From Salinigranum rubrum (GTDB lineage: Archaea > Halobacteriota > Halobacteria > Halobacteriales > Haloferacaceae): 64,000 bases of DNA. The translations under genes were made by a program, and so were the position numbers. Below, one piece after another: positions 53,109 through 63,239 of the stretch. The notes under the pieces are model-generated. The model ran no database searches and was not told where the DNA came from. It worked only from the letters and a program-made list of their open reading frames with translations. Location: positions 173,004-237,003 of the forward strand of contig NZ_CP026310.1 of NCBI RefSeq assembly GCF_002906575.1. The letters are read 5' to 3'. Within the stretch, counting starts at the first letter, position 1, and each line of letters starts with the position of its first letter.

Positions 53109-53884
53109 TTAGTAGTGGCCGAGCACCCCCTGTCGACGAGCCCGCCGCTGTGCTCGTATAAACACGTAGTACCCCCGCCTAGGTAGAATGCTGCGACGGC
53201 GACCAGTACAGCGAGATCGGACGGTGGGAGCTGCCAGACCTCGATGTTCTGTTGCATAGTCCGTCTGAGGAGGTAACTGCCCTGCGTGAGTGGGAGTATT
53301 CGGAGAACCGGGTAGCTACTGACGGGAGCGGCAATGAGTCCGATGAACCCAATGCTCATCAACTGGATGAAGCTCTCGATTCGCTTGTACAGCAGCGCGA
53401 GTCCAGCGACCAGGAAGCCAATCCCGACAGCAGGCAGGATCGTCAAGAGCCCGATCACGAGGACGGTATCGATGTCGAGCGCGAGCGGACGACCGCTCGT
53501 GAGGAGCATCAGTATGAGCATGAGCACTCCCCACCCGAAGTTCAAGAGGAGGCTCACGGCAGCCCGGACGAGCATGACCCTTCCGAATCCGTACGGCGAC
53601 ATGTACAGCTGCTCCAACGTACCCCACTGCGATTCCAGGGTGATCGTCCACGCGAGGTACCCGAACGCGAGCGAGGCAATCGTCCACAGGAAGAACCCGA
53701 CGATGATCCCGTCGAACGATTCGAGGATCGTCGGTCCCAGGAACGTCTGTCCGCCGAAGAACAGGATCACGAAGTAGAGGTAGATCGTGACGAGCTGGGA
53801 CAGACTGTTCACTGGATAGCGACGGAGGAGCGTGAGCTCCTTGACAGCGACCGCTCGCGTGAGGGGTCGGAACGACGGCATCAT
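53109..53884 (-). pseudogene. ABC-2-type permease, frameshifted at C-terminus
   Basis: A six-helix ABC-2 permease (SLSQLVTIYLYFVILFFGG, IIVGFFLWTIASLAFGYLAW, GWGVLMLILMLLTSGRPLAL, LIGLLTILPAVGIGFLVAGL). The last 25 codons are out of frame; restoring one base near 53171 gives a normal tail (GGGYYVFIRAQRRARRQGVL) and a stop at 53109. If the sequence is right the protein ends in an aberrant 60-residue tail. Pairs with the ATPase gene through an ATGA overlap (53881-53884). Confidence 0.8.
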
Positions 53885-54885
53885 CGACCCTCCGGTGTCG
53901 ATCCGATCGGGTTCGATCGATCAGTGAGTTCGAGGAATACGTCCCCAAGGTCAGATCCGAGCGATCGGGCCGAACGAAGCGTCACGTCCGCAGCTTGGAG
54001 CGCCGAGATGAGATCGTAGAACTCGCTCCCCGAGGAAAGCGCGACGTCGAACTGGACGTGGTCCGAACTCTGGGTCCAATTGTGCGTTTCGTACGTTCCG
54101 TCTAACTCGGCCCGGAGCTGGTCCGGGAAGGGCGGCTCGAGGACCACGCGATAGGATTGGACCTCGAAGAGATCGATGAGGTTGTCGACGCGGTCGTCCG
54201 CGATGACTGCCCCCTCGTGCATGACGATGACCCGATCGCAGATCGCTTCCACCAGGTCCATGTCGTGGCTACTCAGGAGGACGGTCATCGCGTCTCGTTC
54301 CGCGAGCCGGCGGATTTCGCGGCGAAGCTCGATCGAACTTTCGAGATCCAGTCCGAGCGTCGGCTCATCGAGTACGATGACCTCCGTCCGTCGAGCGAGG
54401 GTACAAATCAGCGATACCCGCTGCTTCATGTCTCTCGACAGCGAACTCACCGGTTCGTCTGCCCGCTCGGCGAGGCCAAATTGTTCCATGAGCCGATGGT
54501 GTCGACCTCGGGCATCGGTCAGTGTATGGCCGCAGAGCTGAGCGAAGAATTCCAGGTTTTCACGGACGGTCAACCGCCAATAGACGTTCCTGGCGCCCTC
54601 CAGCATCGCTCCGACGTGATTGTAGAGGTCATAGCGATTCGCGGCGACGTCTTGACCGGCTACCTGGACGCTCCCGGCCGTCGGGGTGACGAGTCCGAGC
54701 AGCATTTTGATCGTCGTCGTTTTTCCAGCCCCATTCGGACCCAGGAGTCCGACGACGGTCCCCGGTTCGACATCGAAGGAAACACCGTCAACCGCGTTGA
54801 CTCGATCCTCACCCGTTCCGAACGTTTTGGTGAGGTTCTGTGCCGATATGGCGAGCGACGACTCGGAGCCGTGAGACGGCGTCAT
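53881..54885 (-). CDS. ABC transporter ATP-binding protein
   Basis: A 334-aa ATPase from the ATG at 54885: Walker A GLLGPNGAGKTTTIKMLLG, Q loop region, signature-like SSLSRDMKQRVSLICTLARR (degenerate), Walker B VIVLDEPTLGLD and H loop LLSSHDMDLVEAICDRVIVM. The C-terminal 100 residues are typical for ABC-2 (drug/antibiotic or polysaccharide) exporters of the DrrA type. Works with the permease at 53109. Confidence 0.92.
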   Translation of the reverse strand: MTPSHGSESSLAISAQNLTKTFGTGEDRVNAVDGVSFDVEPGTVVGLLGPNGAGKTTTIKMLLGLVTPTAGSVQVAGQDVAANRYDLYNHVGAMLEGARNVYWRLTVRENLEFFAQLCGHTLTDARGRHHRLMEQFGLAERADEPVSSLSRDMKQRVSLICTLARRTEVIVLDEPTLGLDLESSIELRREIRRLAERDAMTVLLSSHDMDLVEAICDRVIVMHEGAVIADDRVDNLIDLFEVQSYRVVLEPPFPDQLRAELDGTYETHNWTQSSDHVQFDVALSSGSEFYDLISALQAADVTLRSARSLGSDLGDVFLELTDRSNPIGSTPEGR

Positions 54886-55250
54886 CGTCCCTCCACGAGA
54901 TGGAATTGGACATTGTTCAGATTCGAGCCGTTGAGTTGGTACTGGAAGCGGTTCGACCGTCGTCGGTTTCGACAGGATTGACATCTATCTGGTTTCGTGA
55001 CATCGGAGTTAGAACTACGCAGAGCGTAGTCAATCGGAGCGAGTAGCTGGAATCCCGCTACACCGCGTGGGTTCACGCAGTGCTACGGGGCTGAGAAAAC
55101 CAAACCAGCTACTCGAGTACCATTAGCTCCTCCTACACGAAAAAGGAGTTAAAGATATCGATCCTCACCCCTCCTGTTGGTATCGGCTGACCTGCCAGGA
55201 CTCATCGACACCGGCTGCCTCGAACGACCCGCACCTCACACCTCAACGTC
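54886..55250. other. Intergenic region
   Basis: No gene recognised. AT-rich patch near 55131-55160 could hold a promoter or terminator; nothing decisive seen. Confidence 0.35.
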
Positions 55251-55887
55251 TCACCGCGCGGCCGAACTGGACTCGAACTCACCGGCCCGCTCGTAGCGGA
55301 GTATCTGGACTCCCGTATTTGACGTCTCGACGTCCGTCAGTTCGAGAGCCTCGGGAATCGTCCCGTCGCCGAACAGTCGCTTCCCGTCCCCGAGGACCAG
55401 GGGGAAGATCCAGAGCCGGAACTCGTCGACGAGGTCGTGTGCGAGTAGCGTCTGGATCAGGTTGGCGCTGCCCTGTACCAACATCACGCCCCCACGGTCG
55501 TTCTTGAGGTCCTCGACGGCCTCCGCGGCGCCCGCGAGCAGCGTCGAGTTGTGCCATTCGACCGCGTCGAGGGTCCTGGAGGCGACGTACTTGGGCATGC
55601 TGTTCAGTTCCGTCGCCAGGGGGTCGTCCGCTGGTTCGAAGTGGGGCCAGTAGGAGGCGAAGATCTCGTACGTCTTCCGGCCGAGCAGCAGCGCGTCGGC
55701 CTCGGAGATCTGGTCGTTCACGACCTCCATCCGCTCGTCTTGGTAGTCGTCCATCCATCCCCCGTGCTCGAATTCGCCGTCGCGGTCCTCGTCAGGACTC
55801 CCCGGTGCCTGCATCACTCCATCGAGCGTGAGGAACGTTCCAACGACGAGTGTTCCGGTTGACTCGTCCTGGTGGGGTGTCGCTCAT
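55251..55887 (-). pseudogene. DHFR/RibD-family protein, start region frameshifted
   Basis: The frame open from 55883 encodes TGTLVVGTFLTLDGVMQAPG, DYQDERMEVVNDQISEADAL, LLGRKTYEIFASYWPHFEPA, SNLIQTLLAHDLVDEFRLWI and FPLVLGDGKRLFGDGTIPEA, a full RibD-like reductase. The strand TLVVGTFLTLDGVM, essential for NADPH binding, lies before the first ATG in the frame (55817), so that start is too short. An ATG at 55885-55887 is one base out of frame. A 1-nt insertion next to it would explain the loss; otherwise the gene lacks a start. Confidence 0.72.
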
Positions 55888-56211
55888 CTCTCCATGTACC
55901 GTGATGACAGGCGATAACTGTACCCCTGGAGCACTCGGGAGGCCTTCCGAAATGCTGCGACTGTGGGTGACATCTCGTACTACCAGGACTTCACTGACAC
56001 GACGACGGGGGCTATCACCTTCGAACTCAACGCCCATCACGTCCTCGAACGTCCGCGTCGTGTCCATGGGTTCGCTGAACACGATTGTGTAGCCGTCCGG
56101 ACCCTCGATCGAAACGCCGCGTCCGACCATCGAGCCGAAGAACCACTGCTCGATCGTCTCCGGAGCGGTCAGTGCGTCCCAGACGGTCCCGGTCGATGCG
56201 TCGATCGTCAT
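55888..56211 (-). pseudogene. Chimeric fragment gene (SRPBCC + unrelated segments)
   Basis: One frame runs through pieces of apparently different families: MTIDASTGTVWDALTAPETI, EQWFFG (AHSA1 N-terminus), then GPDGYTIVFSEPMDTTRTF and EVLVVRDVTHSRSISEG (VOC-like segments). The joints are near 56130 and 55985. No complete domain remains. It looks like a set of in-frame deletions between neighbouring stress-type genes. Confidence 0.4.
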
Positions 56212-56244
56212 CGTTGCGCTCGCGGAGTATATTCGCTCGTGGTG

Positions 56245-56776
56245 TCATTCACTCAGTTTCAGGACGGCCGTCACCACGTCCCAGTTCCGCCGCGTGGTCT
56301 CCATCCGGAGCGGCTTCCCGGCATCGGTGAAACGGCCATCGCCGAGCGCGTCCTTGTCGAGTTCGCTGTAGATGGCTCGGTCGTGTACGACAAAGGACTC
56401 CGCCTCGTTCTGCGCGTCGAGCAGTGCGTCGACCTGTTCGTCCGTCGGTTTCTTGTGGAGGAACGTGACGTAGTGTTTGGTACCGTCTTCCCCTGGAGTG
56501 TCGAAGGGTTGACCGGCCACGACGTCTCCAAGCTCCTCCCCCGTTCGAATCATGACGGAGATGTCGTAGCCGAACTCGTCCTCGATGGCGTCGTGGATCT
56601 CCTCGCGGAGCACGCCTTGATCCGTCTCTGCGGCCTCGAACACGACGTTCCCGCTCTGGATGTACGTCTCGGCGCCTTCGTAGCCGAGTGACAAGAACAG
56701 TCCGGAGCTCGTCCATCTTCATCCGGTTATGGGCGCCGACGTTGATCCCACGGAGGAAGGCGATGTACGTCGTCAT
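56245..56776 (-). pseudogene. DUF1697 family protein, frameshifted
   Basis: Start MTTYIAFLRGINVGAHNRMK, then MDELRTV; after an indel near 56695-56705 the family continues SLGYEGAETYIQSGNVVFEA, DEFGYDISVMIRTGEELGDV, GTKHYVTFLHKKPTDEQVDA and LRMETTRRNWDVVTAVLKLS to 56245. The total (about 177 aa) is normal for DUF1697. The ATGA overlap with the VOC gene upstream (56773-56776) shows a shared transcript. Confidence 0.8.
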
Positions 56777-57180
56777 TGGTCGTAGCCGGGAATTGGATCG
56801 CGGCGACCGTACGTCCCATCGCGCCGGCGGTGAAGCAGAAGCGGATTGTCGTCAGGGTCGCCGACCACCGCCATGTCACAGACGCTTGTCTCGACCGGAC
56901 CCATCAGGACAGTGCGACCTGCATCGCGGAGTTCATCGGTGGCCTCCTCGACATCGTCGACTGCGAGTGCAAGCGCGATACCGGAGTCCCCGGGAGATGT
57001 CGGGAACTGGGGATTCTCTTCTCCGAGCGCGAGCGTGGTTGGGGGAAGTGCGAGTTCCGCCCAGCCAGTCTCCTCGTCGAGTGACTCGAGGGCGAGGCCG
57101 AGTGTATCACGGTAGAACGCCACTGACTCGCCGACGTCACTGACAGTGATGAGCACGAAGTCAGCTGCTTTCGCGTTCAT
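56773..57180 (-). CDS. VOC-family protein
   Basis: A 135-aa glyoxalase-like protein: DFVLITVSDVGESVAFYRDT, LGLALESLDEETGWAELALP, DSGIALALAVDDVEEATDEL and DDNPLLLHRRRDGTYGR. Only one clear VOC metal ligand is visible (the Glu of AELALP), so it may be a binding protein of the bleomycin-resistance type. Intact. Confidence 0.85.
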   Translation of the reverse strand: MNAKAADFVLITVSDVGESVAFYRDTLGLALESLDEETGWAELALPPTTLALGEENPQFPTSPGDSGIALALAVDDVEEATDELRDAGRTVLMGPVETSVCDMAVVGDPDDNPLLLHRRRDGTYGRRDPIPGYDQ

Positions 57181-57522
57181 TTAGGACACTCGTCCGGGCG
57201 TCGCCTTAGTGCCACCGCCGGTGATTATCGGTCCCCAAACTGGGCGAAGGGCGCATATCGTGCATGCCACTTCTCGATGAACACGCCGGAACGGTCATCC
57301 GCGTAGTCATCACCGTTTTAGGACAACACTTGAACTGTAACAGGAACGTTCGGCCGTGACCCATACAACAGATGTATCTAGCCGGTTGACGGCACTCGAT
57401 CACCTCCTCTAGTGAACCTCGGCCACGGGGCGACGGAGGCTCCCTACATCGAAAGTTCAGCGGGTCGCGCCGGCCCAATGGATCCGTATGTTCGAAGTCA
57501 CTGGGGGACAGTGGGATTACAC
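57181..57522. other. Upstream region of decarboxylase gene
   Basis: Upstream of the ATG at 57523 an in-frame open region from 57412 lacks family character. No other gene recognised. Confidence 0.35.
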
Positions 57523-58960
57523 ATGAATCGTTCCAATTTGCCAGAAGCGGGATTTATCGACCCGGGCGGGGCTAACGCTGACGTAATCCGGGACCTCGCC
57601 GAAGACGTTCTTGATCGACTCTTCGAACAGATCGAAGCGGCGGAAGACCGGTCACCGTTACCGGACGAGTCAACCGCCCCCGCGAGTACAATTCCAGTAT
57701 CTCCGCGGCCCCAGGACGAGCTTCTCGGCGACCTCGAGACGATCGTTGAGGGATCGATGAATCCCGCGCATCCGGGATATATTGGTCACATGGACACGAT
57801 GCCGACGACTGTGTCGGTTCTGGGTGACCTCGTCGCATCGGCGATCAACAACAATATGCTGAGCGTGGAGATGTCGCCAGTTTTCTCGGAACTCGAAGTT
57901 CAGTTGACTGAGACTATCGCCAGCGAGTTCGGCCTGGGGCCCGACGCTGGCGGGGTCCTCGCCAGCGGCGGATCTCTCGCCAACCTTCACGCCCTGTCAG
58001 TCGCACGAAACCACACGTTCGACGTTCAAAAGGGCGGCCTCACCGGACTGGATCGCCAGCCGGTGCTCTTCGCGTCCGAGGTGGCACACACTTCGCTGCA
58101 GAAAGCTGCGATGGTGCTCGGGCTCGGGACCGATGCCGTCGTCGCAGTTGAGACGGACGCTGACTCCCGAATGATGCCGAGCGCACTGAAGCAGGCGGTC
58201 GAACAGACTGAACGAGACGGACGCGTGCCCTTCTGCATCGTCGCGACCGCTGGCACGACCACAACCGGGAACATCGATCCGCTCTCGGAGGTCCGTGATA
58301 TCGCCGACGAACACGACCTGTGGCTCCACGTCGACGCAGCCTATGGCGGTGCCCTCGTCTTCTCTGAGGCTGAGCGTGGAAGACTCGATGGGATCGAGAC
58401 CGCGGATTCGGTAACGTTCAATCCCAGAAGTGGTGTTACGTCGCTAAGACGTGTGCGATGGCCATGTTCGCCGACGTCGACGTATTACAGGAGGACTTTC
58501 AGGTCGGGGCGCCGTACATGCGCGACGAAACCGTCGTACCCAATCTGGGCGAACTAAGCGTCCAAGGCACCCGCCGGGCGGAGATCCTCAAACTCTGGCT
58601 CACCTTCCAGCATCTCGGTCGCGAGGGCTCGGCCAGTTGATCGACGAGAGCTACCGCCTGACGGCCGTAATTCGCAACCGCGTCACCGACCACGACGCCC
58701 TAGAACTGGCCAGCGAGCCGGAGATGAACCTCGTCTGTTTCCGGGCTGTGCCCGACTGGTGTCCACCAGACGAGCGGGACGCGCTTAACGGGCGACTCCA
58801 GCGGCGGCTGCTTTCCGAGCAGGAAATCTTTGTTTCACTCCCGACCTACTGGGACAACCGGTGGCTTCGGGTCGTCCTGTTGAATCCGTTCACCGACGAG
58901 ACGACGCTCGACCGACTGTTCGACGGGATCGACGTGTTTCTAGACGCGGAACGGTCGTAG
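57523..58960 (+). pseudogene. Group II PLP-dependent decarboxylase, two frameshifts
   Basis: The first frame (57523 to about 58424) shows [80 protein letters not shown]. It breaks exactly at the PLP-lysine block (expected [11 protein letters not shown]; read as NPRSGVTS). The middle ([34 protein letters not shown]) and the end ([60 protein letters not shown]) are in two other frames. Indels lie near 58425 and 58632. Relatives decarboxylate glutamate, aspartate, tyrosine or diaminobutyrate; the substrate is unclear. Confidence 0.82.
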
Positions 58961-59280
58961 TGTGCTGTACGTGATTTCGTGACCCATCCGTGCTCTGAGT
59001 TTCACAAGCTCGTTCTATCCGGTGGCGCGAATGTTCGGGCTGATCTCTCCATCATCTGTAGATATCGCTCTGCCGAGTTCGTCTTCTGTTCAGCTCGATT
59101 CTGCCAAACCATCACTGAGAGCGGGGTTCCACAGAGCCCGGGATCCGGAATACGAGCTTCCACGAGTGCTATCCTCTCGAAGAACCCGACACGCCCTCGC
59201 ATCCAAGCGAGGGACAGACAGTGAAACGCTGCGTGGAAGTGAGTGACACGGACAAGCAGACACGCCGCTGTCACTCTCTC
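58961..59280. other. Region without intact gene
   Basis: Open frames on both strands lack motifs. May hold the decayed N-terminal part of the HTH_10 remnant that follows. Confidence 0.3.
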
Positions 59281-59442
59281 GGACGCAGCCTTTTGGCGAT
59301 TTGCCTCGTAATTGGACTCCGGGGGTACTATGCATGGCCTCGGGAAGTGGCGGCTAGCGAATTAGCCGAAACATTGAATATTACGACATCGACCCTTCAC
59401 GAGCATATTCAGAAAATAGAGGCAAAAGTCTTGAATGAATAA
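59281..59442 (+). pseudogene. HTH_10 domain remnant
   Basis: The frame ends RGYYAWPREVAASELAETLN and ITTSTLHEHIQKIEAKVLNE, the C-terminal DNA-binding part of Bat-type regulators. The TDRQRExL block before it is not recognisable and no sensor region is present. A remnant only. Confidence 0.6.
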
Positions 59443-59590
59443 CTTGACTTCGGACGTTTATTGCAGTAGGGACTATTCCAGAGACAATCGGTTGGATCGT
59501 GTGATGACTCCAGAGCGTTTCGCGAAGCCCCAAATCGAGCGATGCCGCTTCTCCGCGTCTCCCTCGATATCCTCCGTCACGACGGCCGAG

Positions 59591-60217
59591 TCACACGGCT
59601 GGTTCGCCGAGGAAGTGCTTGATGATACGGCCTTCAGCGCGGTGAAGTGTGCGGCTTGCTCCCCCTTACTGACGTCCAGCACAGCCGCTAGTTCGGTGAG
59701 CGTGGTTTCGCGCGGGCTATTGTAGTATCCTTGTTCAACCGCCTCGGTAATGAACCGCCGTTGGCGATCCGTCAGCAGATCGGTTGGGTCGGTCGACTGT
59801 CTGACCGAGCCGATTTCATACGAGATCCCCTCGGATTCGAACGCGTCTTTGAGTTGGGACAGTTGCTCATGAGACGTCGTGATGTCACTGGTAATCCACC
59901 GTTTCGAAGGGTTAAGGGATACTGTAGGAGGGGGCCCGAGGAGAGGAGTGCGCGATGCAACGGAGGGAGGAACTCGTGGGAGTACTGAATGAGCATCGTC
60001 CTCTCATCGGCGTGCAGCATGTCGTAGGATGGCAGCCACGACGCTTCGTCGAGCTGTCGAACGATGGCTGCGGTGTCGGACGTCTGAACTTCAAGGACTA
60101 CCCGGATGCCATCTGCCGTCGGGTGAGCAGCTAGAACCCGAACTCGTCGTCCGGATACTCGGTCGAGAGTGCGCCTGGCCCATCAGAGAACTCGAATTTG
60201 ACCTGTGCTCTGGGCAT
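59591..60217 (-). pseudogene. HTH_10 regulator with three frameshifts
   Basis: A full Bat-type regulator can be rebuilt: MPRAQVKFEFSDGPGALSTE from 60217, LAAHPTADGIRVVLEVQTSD, PSYDMLHADERTMLIQYSHE, NPSKRWITSDITTSHEQLSQ, LLTDRQRRFITEAVEQGYYN, SPRETTLTELAAVLDVSKG, RAEGRIIKHFLGEPAV to the stop at 59591. Indels are needed near 60134, 59968 and 59660. No nonsense mutation is present. It resembles the regulator at 62426-63057. Confidence 0.72.
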
Positions 60218-60380
60218 ATTCCGCCCTTTCGACCCCCAGCCTTATCCACATGACGTTGAACATGTTTACGCTCATCGCAAAGTTGCACCCTTCCGTAGTA
60301 GTACTCGTGGTGAGACAGATGCAGCACGATCAACGTGCTCCCAAAATCCGACTGTTGAACAGCGATAAGGAGGATCCGCG
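60218..60380. other. Short divergent intergenic region
   Basis: No gene recognised between the regulator and the NmrA-like gene. Confidence 0.3.
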
Positions 60381-61231
60381 ATGAGTCAGTTCAGCGTCCT
60401 TGTCGTCGGTGCGACAGGCCGCCAAGGAGGGGCAGTTGCTGATCACCTATTGTCAAGCGGGTACAGAGACTTCGACGTCCACGCATTGACGCGCAGTCCC
60501 GAGAGCGACCGCGCCCAGGCGCTTGGCGACCAAGGTGCGACCCTCGTCGAGGGAAACCTCCTGGAAAAAAGTCTCAAGCCGTCGACGCGGTCTACTGCGT
60601 CACGATTGAGGCTGAGAACGGCGCACCACCGACAGAGGCGGGGATCGAGGCCGAAATCGAACAGGGAACGAACATGGCGGAGGTCGCCGCCGAAATCGGC
60701 ATCGAACAGTTCGTGTATAGCTCCGTCGCCGGAGCCGATAGCGAAACCGGAATCCCGAACTTCGAGTCGAAGTACGATATCGAACGGCGGATTCTCGCCC
60801 TCGGCCTTCCCGCGACGATCCTTCGCCCCGTCACGATGATGCAGAACTACGAGCGCCAGCGCGAAGTGATTGAGGACGGAATCCTCGCGTCCCCCTTGCC
60901 GAGGGCGTCTCGATGCAGACCGTCGACGCCGGAGACATCGGTGCGCTCGCCGCCACCGCGCTAGCGACCCCCGACGAGTAGAGAGACGGGCGACGAGCAT
61001 ACGCTCGAAAGTGCGGCCGAGGTGTTCGCTGACGTAACCGGGACCGAGGTCGAACCCCAGCGCATCCCGATCGATGTCATCCGTGAGGAGCTGGGGGAGG
61101 TGGCGGCGATGTTCGAATGGATCAACGATTACGGATACGGCGTCGATATCGAAGGGCTAGAACGGGATCATAATATCGAGCTTACCCGGCTCGATACGTA
61201 CCTCCGCGAGCACGATTGGGGCAGTAATTGA
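60381..61231 (+). pseudogene. NmrA-like NAD(P)-binding protein, three frameshifts
   Basis: Start MSQFSVLVVGATGRQGGAVA (Rossmann GATGxQG), then RDFDVHALTRSPESDRAQAL; after an indel near 60568 AVDAVYCVTIEAENGAPPTE, MAEVAAEIGIEQFVYSSVAG, SKYDIERRILALGLPATILR; after indels near 60895 and 60982 ETGDEHTLESAAEVFADVTG, EWINDYGYGVDIEGLERDHN to 61231. The order is that of NmrA/HSCARG proteins, atypical short-chain dehydrogenases that sense redox state. Rebuilt length is about 284 aa. Confidence 0.75.
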
Positions 61232-61323
61232 CTGGCCTGCCACATTTACCATACCAGGGTTGGGTATATATTGCCAGTAACCATTATCGGAAAAGAGGCA
61301 CACGAAACCGACTCCTAGGACAC
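61232..61323. other. Short intergenic region
   Basis: Nothing recognised. Confidence 0.3.
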
Positions 61324-61748
61324 ATGAACCCAACGATGGAACACGAGTCACCGTCATAACGATCGGCGTCAGCGACCTCGAACGATCACTTGCGTTCTAT
61401 CGCGATGGGTTGGGATGGCCGACAGAGGGGATCGTCGGCACCGAGTTCGAAGGTGGAGCTGTCGCTTTCTTCCCGTTGAACAACGGCGTACAGCTGGCGA
61501 TCTATCCGCGATCACAGATCGCGGAGGACGCGAACGTCGCTGATGAGGGACCGTTCGGCAGAATTCACGCTCGGGCACAACGTTGGCTCGAAAGCGGAAG
61601 TCGACGAGGTGATGGCAGCCGCCGAAGAGGCAGGCGCGACTGTCACCGACTCGCCTCAAGACGTGCTTGGGGTGGCTACTCGGGACACTTCATCGACCCG
61701 GACGATCACCTGTGGGAGGTCGTCTGGAATCCCGAACTGGAAATCTAA
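61324..61748 (+). pseudogene. VOC-family gene, three frameshifts
   Basis: Rebuilt reading: MNPTMEHE, then VTVITIGVSDLERSLAFYRD, GLGWPTEGIVGTEFEGGAVA, FFPLNNGVQLAIYPRSQIAE, AEFTLGHNVGSKAEVDEVMA, AAEEAGATVTDSPQDVLGGG, YSGHFIDPDDHLWEVVWNPE to 61748. Indels lie near 61345, 61557 and 61665. The end HFIDPDDHLWEVVWNP is a strong VOC (PhnB/YycE-like) signature. Confidence 0.72.
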
Positions 61749-61775
61749 CTCCGCGTTGTTACTATACAGCCGATC

Positions 61776-62156
61776 TCAATCTGCAGTCTGGAACTGGCTG
61801 AAGCCAGTGAAGTGGGGAGTAACGGTTATGGGGATCTGGTCCGCCAGCCCCTCCACAGCTTCCATCACTTCGTCATTGGGCTGGCCGTAGATATCGAGGC
61901 GCGTGGCCGTACAGTACTGCATTACCTCTTTCGATGTACGGGTCGGACAGTTCCCAGTGAGCCAGAATGGCGTCGGAGTCCGGTTGGATCTGGCAGCTAT
62001 GCGCTCGCATGTCTTCTTCGTCGATGTAGACTTCCACCGAAAGTTGCGGGCCGTTCTCTCGGCGAACGTGACCGATCTCTCGATGCTCGATTTGAACTCA
62101 TCTACCTTCCCCGGTTCAATCTCGAACGTCGAGAGTTGCATTATGCGTTCTGTCAT
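61776..62156 (-). pseudogene. Antibiotic-biosynthesis-monooxygenase-like gene with compensating frameshifts
   Basis: The open frame of 126 aa starts MTERIMQLSTFEIEPGKVDE and ends QPNDEVMEAVEGLADQIPIT, PHFTGFSQFQTAD. Its middle is unlike the flanks (Arg/Thr/Ser-rich), while the next frame over about 62068-61930 reads NGPQLSVEVYIDEEDMRAHS, CQIQPDSDAILAHWELSDPY. Two opposite indels near 62068 and 61930 restore the frame. Acidic, family-like sequence in the shifted frame shows that the central 45 residues are mistranslated as read. Confidence 0.65.
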
Positions 62157-62425
62157 GGGAGCGTTCGGTTCATACGTACCGTGTGGAATTTAGTACTCCG
62201 GAGTAGGTGTGGAACGGTGGGCGTCGTAGAATCGCCAAATAGAAATTCAACGATCGACGTGTCTTTTCAGTAATTCAGATCGAGGAGAATCCGGCAACTG
62301 TACCCTCTCTAGAGACTATTCACTCTCCCGGGATCCAGCTGGTGGCTATCCGGAGTACGGTGTTTACAGCCGCATAGACACCACCGATCCATGTTCATCC
62401 AACTAGATCGAACAACGATACTTGA
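62157..62425. other. Intergenic region
   Basis: No gene or element recognised. Confidence 0.35.
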
Positions 62426-63057
62426 TTAGAATGGCTTCTCAAGGAACTGTTTAATAATTCGGCCTTCTGCCCGGTGCAGAACGCCGCTTGCCGCCGATTG
62501 ATTGATCCCGAACGTATCTGCAAGCTCGACGAGCGTACAGCCGCGAGGACTGTCGTAATAACCACGTTCGACCGCTTCGGTGATGACCTCCCGCTGCCGC
62601 TGGGTCAGAAGTCCGTTCGAATCGTATGAGTGGGTAAGCGACACGAGCTGATACGGGATGTCAGCCTCCGCTAACTCGGTGGTGAACTCACCCAACTGCT
62701 CCAGTGCGGCAGTTAGCTCGATGGACAACCACCCATCCCGGAAAATGACGGAAATCGAGGTAGACTCGCTGTCTCGCTAAGCACCTCGTACAACTCCGGC
62801 CGAGCGGCCACGTACTGGATTTGCACCATCCCCTCGTCGGAATGGACCACCTCGGAAGACCGTACTTCTGGTGTGTCGCCGATCCGACGGGCGATAGCGT
62901 CCCCGTTCGGCGTCATTATTTCGAGAAGGCCGAGCATGCCATTGTCCACGGGATGACTCGACAGGATCCTGAACTCGGCCTCCGGGAAGTCGGTCGAAAG
63001 GTCAGTCAGCCAAACGTCGGTCGCCGTAGCATTTAGCTTCAGGTGTGCGCGAGGCAT
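62426..63057 (-). pseudogene. HTH_10 regulator, frameshifted
   Basis: N-terminal part MPRAHLKLNATATDVWLTDL, GLLEIMTPNGDAIARRIGDT, VHSDEGMVQIQYVAARPELY breaks near 62743. The C-terminal part (DGWLSIELTAALEQLGEFTT, LLTQRQREVITEAVERGYYD, SPRGCTLVELADTFGINQSA, LHRAEGRIIKQFLEKPF) is in another frame to 62426. A one-base indel joins them into a normal 210-aa Bat-type regulator. It is the better-preserved relative of the gene at 59591-60217. Confidence 0.78.
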
Positions 63058-63239
63058 TTACGCTGGAGATGGCTGACGAGTGCCTTAACAGACTCGCGGG
63101 TGTCTTAATAGAGTGAACGTATTCACGCGTGAATCCACGGTCGCGCCTCCCGAAGCGGAACCATGCCTCCCATGGCATCTACGATCGAAACGGACCCGCT
63201 GACGCACGTGCCAAATACCGCTGCGGAGGAGGGTACTGC
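63058..63239. other. Intergenic region before VOC gene
   Basis: No gene recognised; divergent promoter region. Confidence 0.35.

Noticed and set aside
53252..54019. 255-aa acidic open frame on the plus strand
   Set aside because: Looks acidic but is antisense to the ABC permease/ATPase junction; low-complexity and without homology that I recognise.
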